5,860 nucleotides of DNA from an uncultured Bacillota bacterium (GCA_946628525.1 CAMOWO010000056.1:1-5860), one strand, 5' to 3'. Positions 1 through 5,226 are shown, numbered from the stretch's first letter. A program made the numbers and translations. The notes: generated from the letters alone by a model not told the origin.

Positions 1-268
1 TTCCTTCCTGCATCAGGGCGATGCCGGGAGATGATGAGGAAAGCAGCACTCTGCCGCCGGCGCATGCCGCTCCGAAGGCCATGTTCACGGCTGCCAGTTC
101 ACTCTCTGCCTGGAGGAACTGTCCGCCTGCCTTCGCAAGTTCCCTCGACATATATTCAGGAATCTCGTTTTGTGGTGTAATAGGGTAACCGAAGTAGAAT
201 CTGCAGCCGGCTCTGATGGCGGCGATGGCAAATGCTTCGTTACCCTTCATCAGTCTTTTCTCACTCAT
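1..268 (-). CDS. vorB: 2-oxoacid:ferredoxin oxidoreductase alpha subunit, VorB type (partial, N-terminal 89 residues)
   Basis: Pyrimidine-domain alpha subunit of a ketoisovalerate (or 2-oxoglutarate) ferredoxin oxidoreductase, a cytoplasmic TPP enzyme that oxidatively decarboxylates 2-oxoacids to acyl-CoA and reduces ferredoxin. Only the N-terminus is visible; the gene runs off the left edge. The protein begins [14 protein letters not shown] and carries the family signature [19 protein letters not shown] at about residues 25-43, then [14 protein letters not shown] and a serine-rich SSSSPGI near residue 80, all typical of VorB/KorA alpha chains. The ATG at 268 overlaps the end of the upstream ferredoxin gene by 8 bases and has a GGAGAAG ribosome site inside that gene, so the two are translationally coupled. 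The beta and gamma subunits are expected beyond the window. VorB fits better than KorA by overall wording, but substrate cannot be fixed from this fragment. Confidence 0.9.
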   Translation of the reverse strand, partial: MSEKRLMKGNEAFAIAAIRAGCRFYFGYPITPQNEIPEYMSRELAKAGGQFLQAESELAAVNMAFGAACAGGRVLLSSSSPGIALMQEG

Positions 269-497
269 TTGCTTCTTCTCCTTCGATTTTATAGATCTCA
301 ATGGCGCAGTCCGGACACATGAGGCTGCATCCGATGCACCCGATACAATCATCTTCGTTTATTACCGCAGCCGGATGGTACCCCTGATCGTTCACTCCGC
401 TCTCGTCGAGAGCCAGCACGTCCTTCGGGCATACCGTGATGCACAGTTCGCATCCTTTGCACCTCTCCGGTTTGATCATCACCTTAAATTTTTTCAA
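261..497 (-). CDS. vorD: 2x[4Fe-4S] ferredoxin subunit of 2-oxoacid oxidoreductase (delta subunit)
   Basis: Small electron-transfer subunit (78 residues) that passes electrons from the TPP/[4Fe-4S] core of the VOR complex to free ferredoxin. Two bacterial-ferredoxin motifs are complete: C13-x2-C16-x2-C19-x3-C23-P and C51-x2-C54-x2-C57-x3-C61-P, enough for two [4Fe-4S] clusters, with an extra cysteine at 64. The length matches the short delta subunit that heads four-gene VOR/KOR operons. The start chosen is a TTG at 497, preceded at 5 bases by GAGGTG; the next candidate, ATG for Met7, has no ribosome site at a proper distance. It is the first gene of the operon and overlaps vorB. The family call is secure; whether the complex prefers branched-chain or other 2-oxoacids is inferred from the neighbour. 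Confidence 0.92.
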   Translation of the reverse strand: MKKFKVMIKPERCKGCELCITVCPKDVLALDESGVNDQGYHPAAVINEDDCIGCIGCSLMCPDCAIEIYKIEGEEANE

Positions 498-502
498 GAC
501 TA

Positions 503-508
503 CACCTC
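503..508 (-). promoter_or_regulatory. Ribosome binding site of vorD, decides TTG start
   Basis: On the minus strand GAGGTG lies 5 bases before TTG 497. No comparable site precedes the in-frame ATG at Met7, so the UUG start is preferred. Confidence 0.65.
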
Positions 509-603
509 ACTTCATTTCGTTCGCTTTGTCGCGTGCCACCAACGATTATGAGATATCATTGTTGCATGGAACAAAAAATCCGAAAAAGTCTATAGCACGC
601 ACT

Positions 604-631
604 ATTGTAATTCTACTGAACTTGAACTCAA
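604..631 (-). promoter_or_regulatory. Candidate promoter of the vorDB operon
   Basis: On the minus strand TTGAGT (631-626) and TACAAT (609-604) are separated by 16 bases, matching the housekeeping consensus 4/6 and 5/6. Transcription would start near 597, giving a leader of about 100 bases before vorD. A second, weaker option is CATAAT at 550-545 with TTGTTC at 574-569 and an 18-base spacer. Between the MATE terminator at 744 and vorD at 497 there is no other gene; apart from these signals and the repeat-like leader at 503-543 I see nothing in this stretch. Confidence 0.4.
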
Positions 632-743
632 ATTTCAATGATTAAATGGCCACTTTTATGTATTCTTTTACGTACCGAAAGGGCTGAATCGTCGCACTTT
701 TTTCGCATTTTTTGAGATATGAGCCGCAAGGCCCTGGGAACAC

Positions 744-769
744 GAAAAAACAGGGGCGATTTGCCCCTG
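744..769 (-). terminator. Intrinsic terminator after the MATE gene
   Basis: Read on the minus strand, CAGGGGC (769-763) pairs with GCCCCTG (757-751) across a 5-base loop and is followed at once by six T residues (750-745). This is a textbook rho-independent terminator, about 33 bases past the MATE stop codon, and it separates that gene from the vor operon. Confidence 0.93.
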
Positions 770-802
770 CCTGTGTATACATTATTCAAAACAGTCCCCA
801 GC

Positions 803-2137
803 TTACGCGTAATGGTACTTCTTCCTTCTTGTGATGAAAAAGTAGAGCGTGACGAAAAACGAGAAGAATTCCGCCCCGCAGGTGGACAGCCAGATGCCGT
901 CTGTGCCGAAAAGCAGCGGCAGCAAAAGGATGGCCGACAGCCTGAACACGAAGGTCCTCACCATGGAAATGATGGCCGATATGATGCCGTTGTTCAAGGC
1001 CGTGAAGAACCCCGAGCCGAATGCTCCCACACCCATGAACAGGAAGGTGAAGGAGAAGATCCGGTAGGCCCTTACCGTCATATCGAGAAGGTCCCTGTCG
1101 TATCCCACGAAGAGCTCGCATACGGGCACCGCGGCGATCAGACTCAGCACCGTCATGGCGAACCCACCGGCCGCCATCAGCGTGATACTTTTGCGAAAGA
1201 GGCTCTTCATCTCATCGTGGGTCTCGGCGCCGAAACTGAAGCTGATCACCGGCGCCATGCCGGTGGTGTAGCCGAAGAAGACCGACGCGAAGATGAAGCT
1301 GACGTACATGAGCACGCCGTAGGCCGCCACACCGTCCTCCCCTGCGTACTTGAGAAGCTGCAGGTTGAACACGATGGAGATGAGGGACATGGCGATGTTG
1401 CTCACAAGCTCTGAGATGCCGTTGGTGCAGGCCTTTCCCAGCGCCTTCCCATAAAAGGAGGTACGCACGATCCGGAAGTTGCTGTCATTGTCCCTTGCAA
1501 AATAGATGATGGGAATGATGGCTCCCACGAATTCGCTGCTCACCGTCGCCCAGGCGGCGCCTGCAAGGCCCCATCCCAGGATCCCGACAAACACCAGGTC
1601 CAGCACCATATTCGTCACGCCGGAAATCACCGTCACCCGGAAGCCCAGGCGCGGCTTCTCCGCCGCGATGAAGAAACTCTGGAACAGGTACTGCAGCATG
1701 AAAGCCGGCATGGATACCATGCTGATCTGGCCATACATAGTACAGAGATCGATCATCTCCCCTTCTGCCCCCAGAAGGATGGATACCGGGCGCATGAATA
1801 TGGCCCCGAGCACCGAGAAGACGATGCCCATGCCGGTGGTGGCCCAGATAAAAAAGGAGAAGTACCGCTGGGCCAGCTGCTTTTTGCCTTCGCCGAGGGT
1901 CTTGCCCAGGATGGCGCTTCCGCCGGCGCCCATCATGAATCCGCAGGCGCTGATCAGCATGATGAACGGCATGATGAGATTCAGGGCCGCAAATGGCGTC
2001 TTACCTGCGAAATTGGACACGAAATACCCGTCCACCACGCCGTAGATGGATACGAACACCATCATGGCAATGGACGGCCAGGTGAACTTCAGGATCCTTT
2101 TGTAATCAAAATGGTCTGATAGCCTTATCCTGTCCAA
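803..2137 (-). CDS. MATE family multidrug/metabolite efflux transporter
   Basis: Inner-membrane antiporter of 444 residues, the normal size for a 12-helix MATE protein, exporting cationic drugs or metabolites in exchange for Na+ or H+. Helix 1 has the conserved acidic residue in YGVVDGYFVS (D36), the position of the catalytic Asp in NorM and DinF. Helix 2 ends in the glycine-rich GAGGSAILGKTLGEG (70-84); N176 and D180 in NMVLDLVFV with GWGLAGAAWAT follow in the helix 5-6 region. Repeat two begins near residue 231 and carries GMAPVISFSFGA (293-304), the counterpart of the first glycine-rich stretch. The C-terminus is basic (TRRKKYHYA). The start is a TTG at 2137 with GAGGAG 9 bases upstream. 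That ribosome site lies just past the hairpin ending dfx, so no separate promoter fits between them. Substrate cannot be told from sequence; no regulator gene is adjacent. Confidence 0.93.
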   Translation of the reverse strand: MDRIRLSDHFDYKRILKFTWPSIAMMVFVSIYGVVDGYFVSNFAGKTPFAALNLIMPFIMLISACGFMMGAGGSAILGKTLGEGKKQLAQRYFSFFIWATTGMGIVFSVLGAIFMRPVSILLGAEGEMIDLCTMYGQISMVSMPAFMLQYLFQSFFIAAEKPRLGFRVTVISGVTNMVLDLVFVGILGWGLAGAAWATVSSEFVGAIIPIIYFARDNDSNFRIVRTSFYGKALGKACTNGISELVSNIAMSLISIVFNLQLLKYAGEDGVAAYGVLMYVSFIFASVFFGYTTGMAPVISFSFGAETHDEMKSLFRKSITLMAAGGFAMTVLSLIAAVPVCELFVGYDRDLLDMTVRAYRIFSFTFLFMGVGAFGSGFFTALNNGIISAIISMVRTFVFRLSAILLLPLLFGTDGIWLSTCGAEFFSFFVTLYFFITRRKKYHYA

Positions 2138-2146
2138 TTCTCTTCT

Positions 2147-2152
2147 CTCCTC
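2147..2152 (-). promoter_or_regulatory. Ribosome binding site of the MATE gene, supports TTG start
   Basis: GAGGAG on the minus strand, 9 bases before TTG 2137. It begins only three bases after the T-run of the preceding hairpin, so any transcript translated here must have passed through that hairpin or started inside it. Confidence 0.65.
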
Positions 2153-2154
2153 GC

Positions 2155-2180
2155 AAAAGAAGCTGCCTTACGGCAGCTTC
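2155..2180 (-). terminator. Intrinsic terminator or attenuating hairpin after desulfoferrodoxin
   Basis: On the minus strand GAAGCTGCC (2180-2172) pairs perfectly with GGCAGCTTC (2167-2159) over a 4-base loop, followed by TTTT then GCG. The stem is strong (9 bp) but the T-run is short, which suggests partial rather than complete termination. It sits 16 bases after the dfx stop and directly before the MATE ribosome site. Confidence 0.75.
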
Positions 2181-2196
2181 ATGTCTGTACTGGTTG

Positions 2197-2574
2197 TTAC
2201 AGTTCTTTTTTCCACAGGCCGTGGAGCGTGCAGTACTCATACACTGCAACTGCCTTCTCTCCCGGTGCTACGACGAACTGCGCTTCTGGCTTCTCTGTGT
2301 ATTTCATCCAGCGCACCTGAAGGCTTCTATCTGTCTCAAGCAGGATGCTCGCGATGTAGTGTTCCTCTGTCATCGGATGCTCGACGCTTCCTACAACGAC
2401 GGAAACTTTATCGCCGTCTACAGTGACTGCAGGAACGTGCTTCTCCTGAGCTGCGTCTTCTGTGTTCGCTTCCAGAAGAGTCATCGGCTCTCCGCAGCAC
2501 ATTACAGGAACACCCTTCGTGTAAGCCATGATAACGATATTGCCACAATGCTGGCATCTGTACATTTTAAGCAT
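2197..2574 (-). CDS. dfx: Desulfoferrodoxin (two-iron-centre superoxide reductase)
   Basis: Cytoplasmic superoxide reductase that reduces superoxide to hydrogen peroxide without making oxygen, using electrons from rubredoxin or NAD(P)H-linked donors; common in anaerobes. The 125 residues match the full-length 2Fe class. The N-terminal desulforedoxin domain has all four Fe(SCys)4 ligands: C7, C10 and the adjacent pair C26-C27. The catalytic domain has the EKHVP motif (E44, K45, H46) and the remaining square-pyramidal ligands H66, H72, C115 and H118 (in YCTLHG). Nothing essential is missing. ATG 2574 is preceded at 6 bases by a perfect GGAGG. The gene has its own extended -10 promoter and is followed by a hairpin, so it is likely made alone or with some read-through into the MATE gene. 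No rubredoxin or peroxidase partner lies nearby. Confidence 0.97.
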   Translation of the reverse strand: MLKMYRCQHCGNIVIMAYTKGVPVMCCGEPMTLLEANTEDAAQEKHVPAVTVDGDKVSVVVGSVEHPMTEEHYIASILLETDRSLQVRWMKYTEKPEAQFVVAPGEKAVAVYEYCTLHGLWKKEL

Positions 2575-2612
2575 ATCAAACCTCCTTCTTACTACCTCTT
2601 ACCTGTTACTAG

Positions 2613-2621
2613 ATTATACCA
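2613..2621 (-). promoter_or_regulatory. Extended -10 promoter of dfx
   Basis: On the minus strand TGGTATAAT (2621-2613) gives a perfect TATAAT with the TGn extension. No good -35 box is present at 17 bases (TATACC at 2641-2636), as is usual for extended -10 promoters. The start point would be near 2606, leaving about 30 bases to the ATG. It lies entirely between the symporter stop (2669) and dfx; no terminator is visible after the symporter. Confidence 0.72.
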
Positions 2622-2668
2622 TAGGAAGGAAGTTCGGTATATACTTATCTTCTCGACTGACAGTCACC

Positions 2669-4006
2669 TTAGTTCCACGGGAAGTTGATCAGTCCCAGCA
2701 CGTAGATGACGATAATGCAGATCGGCAGCACATACTTGAATACCGGCTTCATCCAGTGCTGGAGCTTCATGCCCTTACCTGCGTTCGCTTCTGCCATGAG
2801 GTTGTCCCATCCCCATCCGAAGCGATCACTGGTACAGAAGATCGCGAAGATCAGTGCACCGAGCGGCAGCAGGTTCGTGCTGACGATGAAGTCCCAAAGG
2901 TCGAGCCATGCAGAGCCGTCTGCGAATGGCTGGAAGTGGAGCACGCTGTAGCCCAGAGCCGTCGTGAGAGAGATGAGGAAGATGCCCACGCCGCAGACGA
3001 TGCATCCCTTGCCTCTGTTCCAACCCGTGAGTTCTCTCACGCACGCCAGGATATTCTCGAATACCGCCAGTTCCGTGGAGAATGCAGCGAATATCATGAA
3101 GAGGAAGAAGAGGCTTCCCCAGAATCTTCCGCCTGCCATGTTGTTGAATACTGTGGCCATCGTATCGAAAAGAAGTGACGGGCCTGCTCCAACTTCGAGG
3201 TTGTATGTAAAGCATGCCGGGAAGATGATGAGTCCTGCTACCAGGGCAACGAAGGTGTCCAGGCTGATGATGCTGATGGACTCTCCCATGATGCTTCTTT
3301 CTTTGTCGATATAGCTTCCGAAGATCGCCATGGAACCGATACCTACCGAAAGTGTGAAGAATGCCTGGTTCATGGCACTTACCACGACGCTCGGTGTGAT
3401 CTTCGAGAAATCAGGTACGAGATAGAAATACAGCCCTTTGCCGCCTCCCGGAAGGAGCATACTCCTGATGGCAAGGATCAGCATGAGTATCATCAGTACC
3501 GTCATCATGATCTTCGTGACCCTCTCAAGTCCGCCCTGCAGATTGAAGCTGAGTACGAAGAATCCTGCGCCTACTGCGATTGCCAGATAGAGCACATTTA
3601 TGCCCGGGTTCGTGATCATGGATACGAATCCCAGGTCGGCATAGTTACCGGTAAGGAAGCTGATGAAATAGTAGATCATCCATCCCGTAACTACCGTGTA
3701 GAATGCCATGAGGCAGATGTTACCTGCCATAGCCACATAGCCGTGGAGATGCCATTTCTGACCCGGCTTTTCGAGCTTCTGATACAGGCCTACGATACTT
3801 GCCTGCGCTGCTCTACCCAGTGAAAACTCCATTACCATTGCCGGAATACCAAGGAATATCAGGCAAAGGAAATAGATAAGAACGAATCCGCCTCCTCCAT
3901 TCTGTCCACACATCCACGGAAACTTCCAGATGTTCCCGCATCCGATCGCGCAGCCTGCGCTGAGGAGGATGAATCCAAGTCTGGATCCTAATCTTTCACG
4001 TTGCAT
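2669..4006 (-). CDS. Sodium-dependent amino-acid transporter, NSS (SNF) family, 11-helix type
   Basis: Membrane symporter of 445 residues that probably imports an amino acid with Na+ (LeuT/MhsT/Tyt1 fold). Helix 1 reads LLSAGCAIGCGNIWKFPW (14-31), aligning with LeuT so that G18, A20, I21 and N25 match the Na1/Na2 ligand positions. QNGGGGFVLIY and MEFSLGRAAQAS follow. Helix 6 has FFTLSVGIGS (FFTLS as in LeuT). In helix 7 SLDTFVAL has Asp where LeuT has the sodium ligand Asn286, a change also known in other bacterial NSS proteins. The extracellular gate Arg30 of LeuT is Lys28 here. The sequence ends after helix 11 (YVLGLINFPWN), so helix 12 is absent, as in Tyt1-type members. ATG 4006 is chosen because AGAGG lies 9 bases upstream and a good promoter sits at 4091-4063; a longer start at 4060 would precede the transcription start. 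Substrate is unknown. Confidence 0.94.
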   Translation of the reverse strand: MQRERLGSRLGFILLSAGCAIGCGNIWKFPWMCGQNGGGGFVLIYFLCLIFLGIPAMVMEFSLGRAAQASIVGLYQKLEKPGQKWHLHGYVAMAGNICLMAFYTVVTGWMIYYFISFLTGNYADLGFVSMITNPGINVLYLAIAVGAGFFVLSFNLQGGLERVTKIMMTVLMILMLILAIRSMLLPGGGKGLYFYLVPDFSKITPSVVVSAMNQAFFTLSVGIGSMAIFGSYIDKERSIMGESISIISLDTFVALVAGLIIFPACFTYNLEVGAGPSLLFDTMATVFNNMAGGRFWGSLFFLFMIFAAFSTELAVFENILACVRELTGWNRGKGCIVCGVGIFLISLTTALGYSVLHFQPFADGSAWLDLWDFIVSTNLLPLGALIFAIFCTSDRFGWGWDNLMAEANAGKGMKLQHWMKPVFKYVLPICIIVIYVLGLINFPWN

Positions 4007-4038
4007 TGTTTTTGTCCTCTCTTTAATGTGAAATGTAC

Positions 4039-4054
4039 TGCCGTTTGACCGGCA
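4039..4054 (-). promoter_or_regulatory. Small inverted repeat in the symporter leader
   Basis: TGCCG and CGGCA flank a 6-base spacer just downstream of the predicted transcription start. It could be an operator half-site pair or a weak RNA hairpin. There is no T-run, so it is not a terminator. The role is unknown. Confidence 0.3.
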
Positions 4055-4062
4055 ATTCAAAT

Positions 4063-4091
4063 ATTATACTACAATGGCGGCGCAGGCTCAA
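4063..4091 (-). promoter_or_regulatory. Promoter of the NSS symporter gene
   Basis: On the minus strand TTGAGC (4091-4086) and a perfect TATAAT (4068-4063) are spaced by exactly 17 bases. Transcription should start near 4056, about 50 bases before the ATG at 4006. The -35 box begins ten bases after the terminator of the tRNA gene. Confidence 0.8.
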
Positions 4092-4100
4092 CCGCCGCAT

Positions 4101-4136
4101 AAGAAAAAGATGATGAAACGATCAAGTTTCATCATC
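4101..4136 (-). terminator. Intrinsic terminator after tRNA-Val
   Basis: On the minus strand an 11-bp perfect stem, GATGATGAAAC (4136-4126) with GTTTCATCATC (4119-4109), closes a 6-base loop and is followed by TTTTTCTT (4108-4101). It lies 7 bases after the tRNA CCA end and ends transcription before the symporter promoter. Confidence 0.93.
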
Positions 4137-4143
4137 CTGAAAT

Positions 4144-4219
4144 TGGTGACCCATACTGGACTTGAACCAGTGACCTCTTGGTTGTCACCCAAGCGCTCTC
4201 CCAGCTGAGCTAATGGATC
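4144..4219 (-). tRNA. tRNA-Val (anticodon GAC), CCA encoded
   Basis: A complete 76-base cloverleaf on the minus strand. Acceptor GATCCAT pairs with ATGGGTC (one T-G wobble), then discriminator A and an encoded CCA. The D arm is GCTC/GAGC with an 8-base AGCTGGGA loop. The anticodon arm is CTTGG/CCAAG around GTGACAA, giving U33 and anticodon GAC, which reads GUC/GUU valine codons. The variable region is AGGTC, and the T arm is ACTGG/CCAGT with loop TTCAAGT. Position 32 is G, slightly unusual. It stands alone, not in a tRNA cluster, and is followed by a strong terminator. Confidence 0.95.
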
Positions 4220-4233
4220 ATACTGTCTACACC

Positions 4234-4262
4234 TTTATACTACATTTTTGAGAAAAAATCCA
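4234..4262 (-). promoter_or_regulatory. Possible promoter of tRNA-Val
   Basis: On the minus strand TATAAA (4239-4234) lies 15 bases before the mature tRNA 5' end, with a poor -35 candidate TGGATT at 4262-4257 (17-base spacer) and an A/T-rich stretch between them. The start would fall near 4228. The position is right for a short tRNA leader; the -35 match is weak. Confidence 0.4.
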
Positions 4263-4460
4263 TCACTTTTTGAGCATTTCTCACATATTCTTCGCAAGCC
4301 GCGCAGATTTTGGGATAGAAGCCTCGCGGGCCCCCGGATCCATTTCGTTACAACAAACGGCCTTTCTGTTACATTTCGGCCATGTTTTGCTTGAAATCCC
4401 CCGCACCCGGGAGTACCGTACACTTACCGGCAGGATCTGATAACGGAAAAAGAATCTTAT
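4263..4460. other. Unassigned intergenic stretch between the divergent tRNA and zinc-ribbon genes
   Basis: About 200 bases with no convincing gene. A minus-strand reading of 62 codons starting from GTG at 4423 has no ribosome site and no recognisable protein features, and it ends in the tRNA promoter. The stretch includes a G+C-rich part (about 4310-4340), two GTTACA words and short GGCC repeats. The promoter for the plus-strand zinc-ribbon gene should lie here: TTGAAA at 4391-4396 is a possible -35 box, but no good -10 follows at 16-18 bases (TACCGT at 4414 for 17). Confidence 0.5.
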
Positions 4461-4464
4461 GAAA

Positions 4465-4468
4465 GGAG
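4465..4468 (+). promoter_or_regulatory. Ribosome binding site of the 44-residue zinc-ribbon gene
   Basis: GGAG within AAAGGAGAT, 9 bases before ATG 4478. It is one of the best ribosome sites in the window and the main evidence that the short gene is translated. Confidence 0.75.
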
Positions 4469-4477
4469 ATGCACGTC

Positions 4478-4612
4478 ATGAATAAATGCAGCATATGTGG
4501 GAACACAGAATATGAAGCATTCGAATTCAAGAATGGGCATATCTGCGAGGATTGTCTTGACTATATCAAGGCCGCCCCGCAGGATGGTCATTCCGAGTGC
4601 AAAGACCAATAG
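4478..4612 (+). CDS. Small double-CxxC zinc-ribbon protein (44 residues)
   Basis: A very short gene, the only plus-strand one here. The protein starts MNKCSICGN and contains two CxxC knuckles, C4-x2-C7 and C23-x2-C26, separated by 15 residues, with FKNGHICEDCLDYI between and after them. This is the layout of a treble-clef or zinc-ribbon site binding one Zn2+; it resembles the N-terminal finger of DUF4428-like bacterial proteins, a comparison from memory. H21 next to the second knuckle and C41 near the end are extra possible ligands. The C-terminal tail is polar with no membrane segment. AAAGGAGAT precedes the ATG by a good distance, and the stop is TAG. It faces away from tRNA-Val and toward the GHKL-like gene. 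No terminator is evident after it. The function is unknown; a nucleic-acid or protein-binding adaptor is only a guess. Confidence 0.75.
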   Translation: MNKCSICGNTEYEAFEFKNGHICEDCLDYIKAAPQDGHSECKDQ

Positions 4613-4689
4613 AAACGTTCGATTTGCCCTTTCCGTATGCCTTTTCGGGTCCTGCCGGGGCCAATGATCTATCGCTTTTCCCTCTGTGT

Positions 4690-5109
4690 CTATCTGCCGA
4701 TCTCGTACATCACGAGGTCTTTCTCGGGCAAATCCTGACGACGGAGGATCTTGTTTAAAATCGCGTCGGAGATCGGGTCTCGCTCGCCGACGAGCACGGC
4801 GGCGCCCTCGCTGAACTGTCTGCAGTCCACCACGAGGTTCATCTTCGTGCCCTTCTCTCTGGCGTTGAGCACCAGGCCCAGTTCCACCGACGGTTCCTTC
4901 TCCATGGCAGGCAGAAGGTATGCCGTCACCAGTTCCTCGATGGCCAGCTGACATCTGGTGGCTTCCTGCCGCCTCATGAACTGGCGCCTGCAGAATTCCT
5001 CCAGGCTTCCCATCATTTCCAGCAGGTCCTTCGTTTCGTAGCTGAATCTGTACTCCCAGCTGCGGATCCTGTATATGAAGGTTCTCGTCTTGGTGCCCTT
5101 CTTGTTCAA
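4690..5109 (-). CDS. Small protein with degenerate GHKL-like ATP-binding fold
   Basis: Uncharacterised soluble protein of 139 residues from the preferred start. No membrane segments. The middle part, ATRCQLAIEELVTAYLLP (50-67), looks like the N-box helix of anti-sigma/histidine-kinase GHKL domains (E58, E59), but the Mg-binding Asn expected a few residues later is missing. LNLVVDC-like strand residues 91-96 lead to QFSEG where a DxGxG box would be expected, and ISDAILNKILR near the end resembles the closing helix. ATP binding is therefore doubtful. TTG 5109 is chosen: AGGGGG lies 7 bases upstream and a promoter candidate lies further up. An in-frame ATG at 5187 would add 26 residues but has no ribosome site and starts inside the repeat cluster. 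It could also be a relic C-terminal domain of a larger protein. It follows mscS without an evident terminator between them. Confidence 0.65.
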   Translation of the reverse strand: MNKKGTKTRTFIYRIRSWEYRFSYETKDLLEMMGSLEEFCRRQFMRRQEATRCQLAIEELVTAYLLPAMEKEPSVELGLVLNAREKGTKMNLVVDCRQFSEGAAVLVGERDPISDAILNKILRRQDLPEKDLVMYEIGR

Positions 5110-5116
5110 CAGGTTG

Positions 5117-5122
5117 CCCCCT
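5117..5122 (-). promoter_or_regulatory. Ribosome binding site that decides the start of the GHKL-like gene
   Basis: AGGGGG on the minus strand, 7 bases before TTG 5109. The competing ATG at 5187 is preceded by A/T-rich sequence with no purine-rich site, so the shorter protein is preferred. Confidence 0.55.
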
Positions 5123-5141
5123 ATCCAACTCTGCGGTCTAA

Positions 5142-5168
5142 ATAATATGTCGAAAAATAGTATGTCAC
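5142..5168 (-). promoter_or_regulatory. Candidate promoter of the GHKL-like gene
   Basis: On the minus strand GTGACA (5168-5163) and TATTAT (5147-5142) each match consensus 5/6, but the spacer is only 15 bases. Transcription would start near 5135, consistent with translation from TTG 5109 and not from ATG 5187. Confidence 0.45.
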
Positions 5169-5173
5169 AGTTC

Positions 5174-5201
5174 GAGTGAATATTCATTCAAAAGAATGAA
5201 T
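5174..5201. repeat. Nested inverted repeats of TGAAT/ATTCA, possible operator
   Basis: Two overlapping palindromes share half-sites. TGAATATTCA (5177-5186) is perfect and extends to 16 bases (5174-5189) with one mismatched pair. ATTCATTC (5182-5189) and GAATGAAT (5194-5201) form a perfect 8-bp inverted repeat around AAAA. There is no T-run on either strand, so this is not a standard terminator. The position just upstream of the -35 box of the GHKL-like gene, and the resemblance to TetR-family operators, suggest a repressor or activator site. No regulator gene is in the window. Confidence 0.5.
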
Positions 5202-5226
5202 GACCGAGCAATTTACGTTCCCGTTT

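Noticed and set aside
719..1414. 231-codon open frame on the plus strand opposite the MATE gene
   Set aside because: It is rich in His, Glu, Arg and Gly with no domain, has no ribosome site, and runs through the MATE terminator and antisense to a secure MATE gene. It is a shadow frame.
2651..2665. GACTG-A-CAGTC palindrome after the symporter stop as a terminator
   Set aside because: The single-base loop cannot form a normal hairpin, the stem is only 5 bp and no T-run follows.
2528..3178. 216-codon plus-strand frame opposite the symporter
   Set aside because: Antisense to a clear NSS gene; acidic, His-rich, shadow-like composition and no ribosome site.
4235..4423. 62-codon minus-strand frame upstream of tRNA-Val
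   Set aside because: GTG start without a Shine-Dalgarno, no motif, and it ends within the tRNA promoter region.
4432..4455. SigH-like promoter (AGGATCT ... AGAAT) before the zinc-ribbon gene
   Set aside because: The spacing is about one to two bases short and the start point would fall in the ribosome site, leaving no leader.
4639..4672. Hairpin GGTCC/GGGCC as a terminator between the zinc-ribbon and GHKL-like genes
   Set aside because: The stem is short with a wobble pair, and no T-run directly follows on either strand.
4457..5128. 223-codon minus-strand frame covering the GHKL-like gene and the zinc-ribbon gene
   Set aside because: Low-complexity composition, no recognisable features and no ribosome site. 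The +1 frame with a GHKL-like sequence is the better explanation.
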